38,525 nt of DNA from Welwitschia mirabilis (lineage: Eukaryota > Gnetophyta > Gnetopsida > Welwitschiales), in the NCBI GenBank assembly GCA_051453625.1, contig JBOZIK010000001.1:42395355-42433879 (forward strand), in the 5' to 3' direction. The notes below the pieces were generated by a model, which was not told the origin of the DNA, searched no databases, and saw nothing but the letters and a program-made list of their open reading frames with translations. Positions 32,769-38,525 of the stretch are shown here, piece after piece (within the stretch, counting starts at the first letter, position 1; each line of letters starts with the position of its first letter). A program made the translations under genes and the position numbers.

Positions 32769-33959
32769 TGTTGCTGTGCATAATTTTGCAATCTTTTACA
32801 TCTTAATCACAAATAGATTTCTTGAAAAATATGATACACTGGTATAAATGGGAGTGATCCAAATGTCATAGACGCATTGAAGTCATGTGAGAAGAAGGAG
32901 AATTAATTTTCAAGAAAATATTATATCCAAAACTTAAGAATAATGCAAGAAAATAAATATGCAATGCAATGCAAATGTGACTTAATCTAGATGAACATCC
33001 ATCCTATTATTATATTGACTCATCATGAAGATTGATCTTGTATAACCTAAATTAGTGAAGGATAGTGTTACTAACCAAAAACAACTTAGGTTATCAAGTA
33101 AGTCAAATAAAGTGTAATGAAAAATGCTTCTAAACTACTATTGTCAACCTTAATAGAGATTACCCTTAAGATCTATATCATTAATAAGACTATTACCAAA
33201 TTAAGAATAACATAAACCATAAGGGATATTAAATTATTAACGAAGAAAAGAAACAAAATTTGTATTATGAATCAAATAATCATTTGGATTACAAAACATC
33301 TACACCTTAATGGAGGATGTACATTTCAACACCTAGGAAACATCTTTCTGTAACTATACAATATGGATCTTCCATCCTTCAATCTCCTATCATGATAATT
33401 TCTAGTATATTGAAGATGATATAAGGATCAAAGAAGGATTTATTTATATAATAAAGAAGTCATAACCATCACTTAAGGTGTGCTAAAGAATGTTCTTAAT
33501 TTAGAGAAAGTAATAGATGAAATAGATGAAAGTTGACTAGTCCTTTTAGTTGTCATCCTAACTATCATGGGGAGAATAATTGGAACAATCATACATGAGT
33601 CATTATTTTTCATCCTTCATGTTGTGGGAATGACATTGGGTATGCCATCTTTAGAAAAGAGGGCTTCATTGGTTCCAGTTGTAGTTTACATTAGCATTCC
33701 CATTAGCTTGTACAGTGTTATCATCTTCTCTATCATGGAAATGATAGTGGAAATGACAGTTTTCCTTATCTTTTCAACTTAAGAGTAGTTATCCTATAGT
33801 ATTGTTAATCTTTCTTCAAAGCATTGAGCATCATAGTATGCCTAAAATGCCTTTAAACATGCCAAGAATTACATGTTTTTATGATCATCCATCAACTGTC
33901 CATAATTCTTAGAATTACATCTAAACCTGTATAGATGTTTTACAACATAGCTTATAACA
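32769..33959 (-). repeat. Solo-type LTR of the inner Athila/Tat family, minus strand
   Basis: The reverse complement runs from TGTTATAAGC to CAGCAACA and aligns with the inner LTRs over the block TACTAGAAATT...GGAGATTGAAGG, the conserved TCCTCCATTAAGGTGTAG segment (plus-strand 33302-33337) and the terminal TCTATGACATTTGG...ATCTATTTGTGA section. No internal element sequence adjoins either end, so it is a solo LTR or a remnant. A matching 5-bp duplication was not found. The 71-residue hydrophobic frame at 33567-33782 lies within this LTR and is not a gene. Confidence 0.78.
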
Positions 33960-34590
33960 CTTCATCAACTACATACAATTTGGTGATGCATCATTAACAT
34001 TATAAAAGGAATATTTATGGGATTCCTCAGCTATAATGAAATGTTTTTTTATGAATTAATGGAATTATGTTATGCATAGTATAATTATACGATGATGTAG
34101 GTTTAGCACGTTTTTCAATAATTATAATTTATTTTACTATGTTATCATGCATTCTAGGTATGTATTCTTAAATGTATTTTATTATATGTTCATGCATATG
34201 AATTAAATATCTAAAATAGTTATTTATTACATTATANNNNNNNNNNCTAGTAATATAATGATGCAAGTTTTAGCATAATATCCAAAGATCAGAGCTTCTT
34301 TTAGTATTCTTAATGCTTTCAAGTATGTATGCCTAAATATAATTTCTTACATGTTCATGCATATGAGTACAATATAATATTAGTGGTTTTTCTATGATGT
34401 TCATTGAAGGAATTAGACATTTAATAAGCTATTTTAATTATTTAACTTTTATTGTGCTAAGTTTATTAAGACTAATGATTTAATCAATGGTGTACCAGCT
34501 AGTTCCTTTTAGAATTTTATATTTATATATTATTAGAGTTAATATATTATGTTATAAAAGAAGTAGCTATGAGGTATCCTACTGAAATGG
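33960..34590. repeat. AT-rich DNA with a degenerate ~165-bp repeat
   Basis: Two diverged units can be aligned around GTATGTATTCTTAAAT...GTTCATGCATATGA (catgcatatg at 34191) and GTATGTATGCCTAAAT...GTTCATGCATATGA (34356). The 10-bp gap at 34237 lies between them, so the period is approximate. Possible third traces (TTTCATGCATATG) occur near 35090. No gene was seen. Confidence 0.65.
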
Positions 34591-34591
34591 C

Positions 34592-34644
34592 ATGTGTGTA
34601 TGTGTACGCGCATGTGTATGTATGTGTATGTATGTATGTATGTG
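34592..34644. repeat. (TGTA)n microsatellite
   Basis: TGTG and TGTA units, more regular towards the 3' side (TATGTATGTATGTATG). Confidence 0.95.
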
Positions 34645-34940
34645 AATTGCATTTTCACATGTGTTTACTGTAATGTTTATTCTAGTATGATACTTTCCTT
34701 CCATTAGCTCATATCAAGAGGTTAAGGAGATATGAGGGGTTTTTTAAGCTTGGTGAATAAAGGTTACTAATGGATATTTTAGCCAAGTGAATAGGGGATT
34801 AACTATATACATTTGGATACCTATATATGATATATATTGATATACATATGTATTATCATCATTCATGCATTAGAATTCTTTGTTAGAAATGGATGTTCTA
34901 ATCTTGAGAGTTCTTAATTAGTTGCCTCATATACTTTTAG
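34645..34940. other. Unrecognised AT-rich DNA between microsatellites
   Basis: No ORF or element was recognised. A weak internal repetition (agcttggtgaataaagg / agccaagtgaatagggg) lies near 34747-34796. Confidence 0.5.
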
Positions 34941-34966
34941 ATATATCTATATCTATATCTATATTT

Positions 34967-35018
<52 letters not shown>
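34941..35018. repeat. (ATATCT)n passing into (AT)n microsatellite
   Basis: Hexamer ATATCT units to about 34986, then pure AT to 35018. The AT part is self-complementary and could extrude a hairpin. 35019-35188 is unremarkable and ends in a 100-bp gap. Confidence 0.96.
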
Positions 35019-35020
<2 letters not shown>

Positions 35021-35597
35021 TTTAGTATTGTTTTGATTTAGTTTATCTTATTTCAAACATTAAGTTGTTACATTATTCTTACATTATTTCATGCATATGT
35101 TTGCCCACATACCCACTAATATATACTACCTTGATTTATTACATACTCATGCATATTAGTAGAGATGGAAATGAGATCTAAGATAAAANNNNNNNNNNNN
35201 NNNNNNNNNNNNNNNNNNNNNNNNNNNNNNNNNNNNNNNNNNNNNNNNNNNNNNNNNNNNNNNNNNNNNNNNNNNNNNNNNNNNNNNNTAGAGGAGGGGG
35301 GTGAACAGGTTCTTTTAAAAATTTATTTTCAAAAATTAAAAATAAATCTATTGAAGCACAGCTTATGTATAAAAATAACTAATTCAAGAATGTGCATAAA
35401 ATAATGGAAAAGCTGAAAGTAAGGAATCAAAAATAAAATGCATAAACTACTAATTTTGATGCATGCTGGATTTATAGTGGTTTAGGAACTCCCCTACTCC
35501 ACTCTCAATGATTATCTTCTCCTCATCTAGATCTTAGATCTCTATTACTTTACAAGTATTTTAGGTTTACTTGTAACCTTTACAAATGGACTTTTAT

Positions 35598-35690
35598 AGG
35601 CTAAGTCTCAAACTTTAGAATAGTTTTTTTAAGGCTAAGTCTCAACTTATAGCATAGAATTTTTAAGGCTAAGTCTTAATCTCTAAAAAC
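35598..35690. repeat. Short tandem repeat in the Sirevirus-like LTR
   Basis: AGGCTAAGTCT occurs at 35598, 35632 and 35666, a period of 34 bp. Confidence 0.9.
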
Positions 35691-36109
35691 AATGAAAGAA
35701 ATGTAGTGATGCCTTAATTACATAAATATCATAGGTTCTGAAGCAGTATAATGAATGGAGCTCTTCTCTAGTAGATCATAACAATGAAGTAGTTAGATCT
35801 GACTTTAAATGAAGTGCTTGTGCCAAGGATGAATCTCCTTAAATCAGATGTGAAGAAGTCAAGATACACCAATGAGAAATCATAGCTTAATTTTTAAGAT
35901 CCAAAATAATTTATCCAAATAATAATAGTGTCCAAAAAGATCTATCGGTCTTCTATTTCCTAGCTATTTATAATGGAAGGCTATTAAGTTTAGCAAATTT
36001 GAATTGTGCCTTCAATGGCTATAAACAACTAGAAAATGGCTAGTTAATGGCTAGAAAATGGATACATAATGTTTAGAAATTTTTCTTTCCATGTCCTCTA
36101 GTCAACCCC

Positions 36110-36320
36110 ATAAGAATCTGGTCAACCCCATGTGGTGTCGTGAATTACATAGGTTACCCAAGAGAAGACTTTGGTTGCACTAGGTTTTTATGTCTCTAAG
36201 TCTAGTCGACCCCATTTAGATCTGGTCAATAAATCCTGGATCTGGTCGACCCCTTGTCTCTTGTTCTAGAACTACTATCTATCAGGTCCTCCCCATAAAA
36301 ATCTCGTCAATCCCTCTAGT
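36110..36320. repeat. Cluster of GGTCGACCCC-type units in the LTR
   Basis: Degenerate units of ATCTGGTCGACCCC, such as TCTAGTCAACCCCAT, ATCTGGTCAACCCCATG, TCTAGTCGACCCCATTTAG, ATCTGGTCGACCCCTTG and ATCTCGTCAATCCC, occur about six times in 210 bp. Several contain the palindrome GGTCGACC. Confidence 0.85.
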
Positions 36321-37247
36321 TGTAGTTTAGTTTCTCTTAACATCTTCAAATGNNNNNNNNNNNNNNNNNNNNNNNNNNNNNNNNNNNNNNNNNNNNNNNN
36401 NNNNNNNNNNNNNNNNNNNNNNNNNNNNNNNNNNNNNNNNNNNNNNNNNNNNNNNNNNNNNNNNNNNNNNNNNNNNNNNNNNNNNNNNNNNNNNNNNNNN
36501 NNNNNNNNNNNNNNNNNNNNNNNNNNNNNNNNNNNNNNNNNNNNNNNNNNNNNNNNNNNNNNNNNNNNNNNNNNNNNNNNNNNNNNNNNNNNNNNNNNNN
36601 NNNNNNNNNNNNNNNNNNNNNNNNNNNNNNNNNNNNNNNNNNNNNNNNNNNNNNNNNNNNNNNNNNNNNNNNNNNNNNNNNNNNNNNNNNNNNNNNNNNN
36701 NNNNNNNNNNNNNNNNNNNNNNNNNNNNNNNNNNNNNNNNNNNNNNNNNNNNNNNNNNNNNNNNNNNNNNNNNNNNNNNNNNNNNNNNNNNNNNNNNNNN
36801 NNNNNNNNNNNNNNNNNNNNNNNNNNNNNNNNNNNNNNNNNNNNNNNNNNNNNNNNNNNNNNNNNNNNNNNNNNNNNNNNNNNNNNNNNNNNNNNNNNNN
36901 NNNNNNNNNNNNNNNNNNNNNNNNNNNNNNNNNNNNNNNNNNNNNNNNNNNNNNNNNNNNNNNNNNNNNNNNNNNNNNNNNNNNNNNNNNNNNNNNNNNN
37001 NNNNNNNNNNNNNNNNNNNNNNNNNNNNNNNNNNNNNNNNNNNNNNNNNNNNNNNNNNNNNNNNNNNNNNNNNNNNNNNNNNNNNNNNNNNNNNNNNNNN
37101 NNNNNNNNNNNNNNNNNNNNNNNNNNNNNNNNNNNNNNNNNNNNNNNNNNNNNNNNNNNNNNNNNNNNNNNNNNNNNNNNNNNNNNNNACTTTATTGCAC
37201 AAAAGATACAACATTTGTTGACATCAATTGGCAAATATAATCCAATA

Positions 37248-37560
37248 ATCTTCCCCTTTGACATTGATGGCAAACAAATAAGTGATTTTAAAATTAAACA
37301 CTTTTAAGCTCTTTTACCAAAGAATTTGAGACATTTTAACATAATAAAGGCTCCCTCTTTCTCAAATACATATAAACAATTTTAGGAAAAGGAAAACATA
37401 TTAAAACAAACCATTTTCTCCCCTTTAACAAAACACTACATATGTTTGAAAAAAATGCTTCGAAAACACTACATTTTCTCCCCCTTTTACATCAATGGTA
37501 AATAAATATAAACCTTAGATATGTATCTAGAAATATCAAATTCTCTTCCCCTAACACTAT
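37248..37560 (-). promoter_or_regulatory. Multiple polypurine tracts upstream of the minus-strand LTR
   Basis: Read on the minus strand, AAAGGGGAAGA sits immediately before the LTR (37248-37259), and further purine tracts lie at 37414-37429 (AAAGGGGAGAAAA), 37474-37490 (AAAAGGGGGAGAAAA) and 37541-37552 (AGGGGAAGAGAA). A weaker one is near 37351-37363. Two are accompanied by a 'gccatcaatgtcaaagg'-like context. Several polypurine tracts before the 3' LTR are a described trait of Sireviruses. Confidence 0.75.
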
Positions 37561-38117
37561 GTCATATGTAAAAGTAATAATTATTATATTGAAACAAGTT
37601 AAGATAATTGAATAAACAAAATTTTATGATTTTAAATGTTACAAATTTTACTGTATACAATTTGAAAAAAACATAATAATAATGCAAATATGGTCAAGAA
37701 TACTTATTGAATTAAATTATACAAATAGAAATTTTAAGTTCTCCAAAATGAGCACATATAATTTCATACTACCAAATATTAAATGACATATGCCAAATGA
37801 TGCAAAATGCTACAAAAATTATTGCTAGAATATATAACTGATTTGCATTATAAGTAAAACAATTATGCCAATGAGATGATAATATTGAAATGTGTAATGT
37901 CCATAAGAAAAAATGATAAGATAGAATAAAACATCAGAATATTTAAGAATCATAAATAAGAATCCACAGAAAATATTAATAGCTCAAATTAGATATGACC
38001 AAATAACTAACGATCTTTTGTTCTACTACTGTAACTGCTACAAAAATTTTTAAGAGACTGAGCAACCGAGTATAAAACTAGTTGACTGAATATCAAGTTC
38101 AGTTAGCCACCCTACAC
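37561..38117 (-). other. 3' non-coding region of the minus-strand copia element
   Basis: AT-rich, with no ORF on either strand, between the RNase H stop and the polypurine tracts. Confidence 0.65.
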
Positions 38118-38525
38118 TTAACTATAGGACAATAAGAGAACCCCCAGTTCATGTCTAAGACAAATAAAAGTATCAAAATTTAGGGGTTTAGTAAAAATAT
38201 CTGCTAATGGTTGATATGTAGAAATAAAATTCATAGATATATGATCTTTTTCAACTTGATCATGAAGAAAATAATGTCTAAGTTCAATATGCTCCATTTT
38301 TGAATGCTGAACTGGAACTTGTTCAAAAGTAATATCAAAATTATTTAACATTTCTTTCATCCATAAAAGTAAGTACACCAGCTTCCTATAGTAATATATT
38401 CAACTTTTGCAATGGAGAGAGAGAAATGAAGTTTTGTTTCTTACTTACCCATCCAACTAGACATGAACCTAGAATAAAGCAATTTTCACTTGTTTGTTTT
38501 CTATCATCTTTACTTCTAGCCTAAT
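38118..38525 (-). pseudogene. Copia RNase H, C-terminal part (runs off window)
   Basis: The last 86 residues are open on the minus strand: MKEMLNNFDI, then VPVQHSKMEHIELRHYFL, VEKDHISMNFISTYQPLADIFTKPL and FICLRHELGVL. These match the copia RNase H end 'NP..H.R.KHI....HF.R..V..G.I....V.T..QLADI.TK.L'. Upstream (38525-38380) the blocks 'KKQN.ISLS.AK.EYI..GS' are split over frames by indels and by a CAG>TAG-type stop. The rest of gag-pol lies beyond the window's right edge. The clear polypurine tracts and LTR downstream show the orientation. Confidence 0.92.

Larger units (their letters stand above)
35289..37247 (-). repeat. LTR of a minus-strand Sirevirus-like copia element (gapped)
   Basis: On the minus strand the LTR starts at 37247 (TATTGG, from an original TGTTGG) right after a polypurine tract. 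It runs down to the C-rich CACCCCCCTCCTC near 35303-35290, a feature often seen close to the 3' end of plant copia LTRs. The exact end is probably in the gap 35189-35288. 836 bp in the middle are N. The readable part contains a three-unit AAGGCTAAGTCTCAA repeat (about 35598-35690) and a cluster of GTCGACCCC-type units (36110-36320). No ORF is present; apparent long frames here pass through N. Confidence 0.75.

Noticed and set aside
33567-33782. 71-residue hydrophobic frame, a possible membrane protein
   Set aside because: It lies within a minus-strand LTR related to the inner element, and the frame has no family similarity.
32764-33964. Target-site duplication around the minus-strand LTR
   Set aside because: The flanks ATATG and CTTCA differ, so neither a clean solo-LTR insertion nor its exact limits can be proven.
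36275-37273. Long open frames on both strands across 36275-37273, and similar ones at 292-768 and 20570-20977
   Set aside because: They are open only because they pass through runs of N. The readable ends show no coding similarity.
1-38525. tRNA, rRNA, plastid or mitochondrial inserts
   Set aside because: No cloverleaf with intact conserved arms and no recognisable organellar or ribosomal sequence was noticed by reading. A tRNAscan or BLAST run could not be made here.

Overview
The window looks like repeat-rich nuclear DNA of a flowering plant. It is very AT-rich and poor in CpG, and I see no intact host gene, tRNA or rRNA. What can be recognised is mostly LTR retrotransposons of plant lineages: Athila/Tat-type Ty3/gypsy, several Ty1/copia elements including a Sirevirus-like one, and a possible CACTA terminus. 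Every coding region is broken. Most in-frame stops are TAA, TAG or TGA where the family has CAA, CAG, CGA or TGG, which fits decay of methylated cytosines. The species cannot be named from this sequence.

Layout. 1-4300: unrecognised AT-rich DNA, a GA microsatellite and a CACTA-like terminus near 1120. 4323-4650 (minus): fragment of a copia reverse transcriptase. 6781-10044 (plus): copia element A, with primer-binding site, gag, zinc knuckle, pre-integrase, integrase and the start of RT, cut off at 10044. 10045-32333: an old Athila/Tat-like outer element with ~1.5 kb LTRs. Inside it lies a complete 13.1 kb Athila/Tat-like element (12853-25940) with ~1.1 kb LTRs and an exact 5-bp target duplication TTCAA. 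Also inside the outer element is a 2.7 kb gag-only copia-type element (26789-29467). 32356-32768 is a second copia RT fragment, interrupted by a minus-strand solo-type LTR (32769-33959) related to the inner element. 33960-35188 holds simple and tandem repeats. 35289 to the end is the 3' part of a minus-strand Sirevirus-like copia element: its LTR, several polypurine tracts and the end of its RNase H. The element runs off the window.

The inner element is the most informative. In order it has a 5' LTR, primer-binding site, gag, aspartic protease, RT with an internal 552-bp tandem duplication, RNase H, integrase with a GPY/F-like tail, a spacer with 220-bp tandem repeats, a GC-richer open region where some Athila elements carry an env-like gene, a polypurine tract and a 3' LTR. 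By eye its LTRs are roughly four-fifths identical, and the outer pair looks more diverged, as the nesting order requires.

I found no convincing new biological system. The points most worth a second look are the RT duplication with different active-site fates, the outer '3' LTR' that still carries a primer-binding site and abuts a second copy of the interrupted copia gene, the gag-only element, and short near-palindromic motifs shared by the LTRs and internal spacers. Identity estimates were made by eye.
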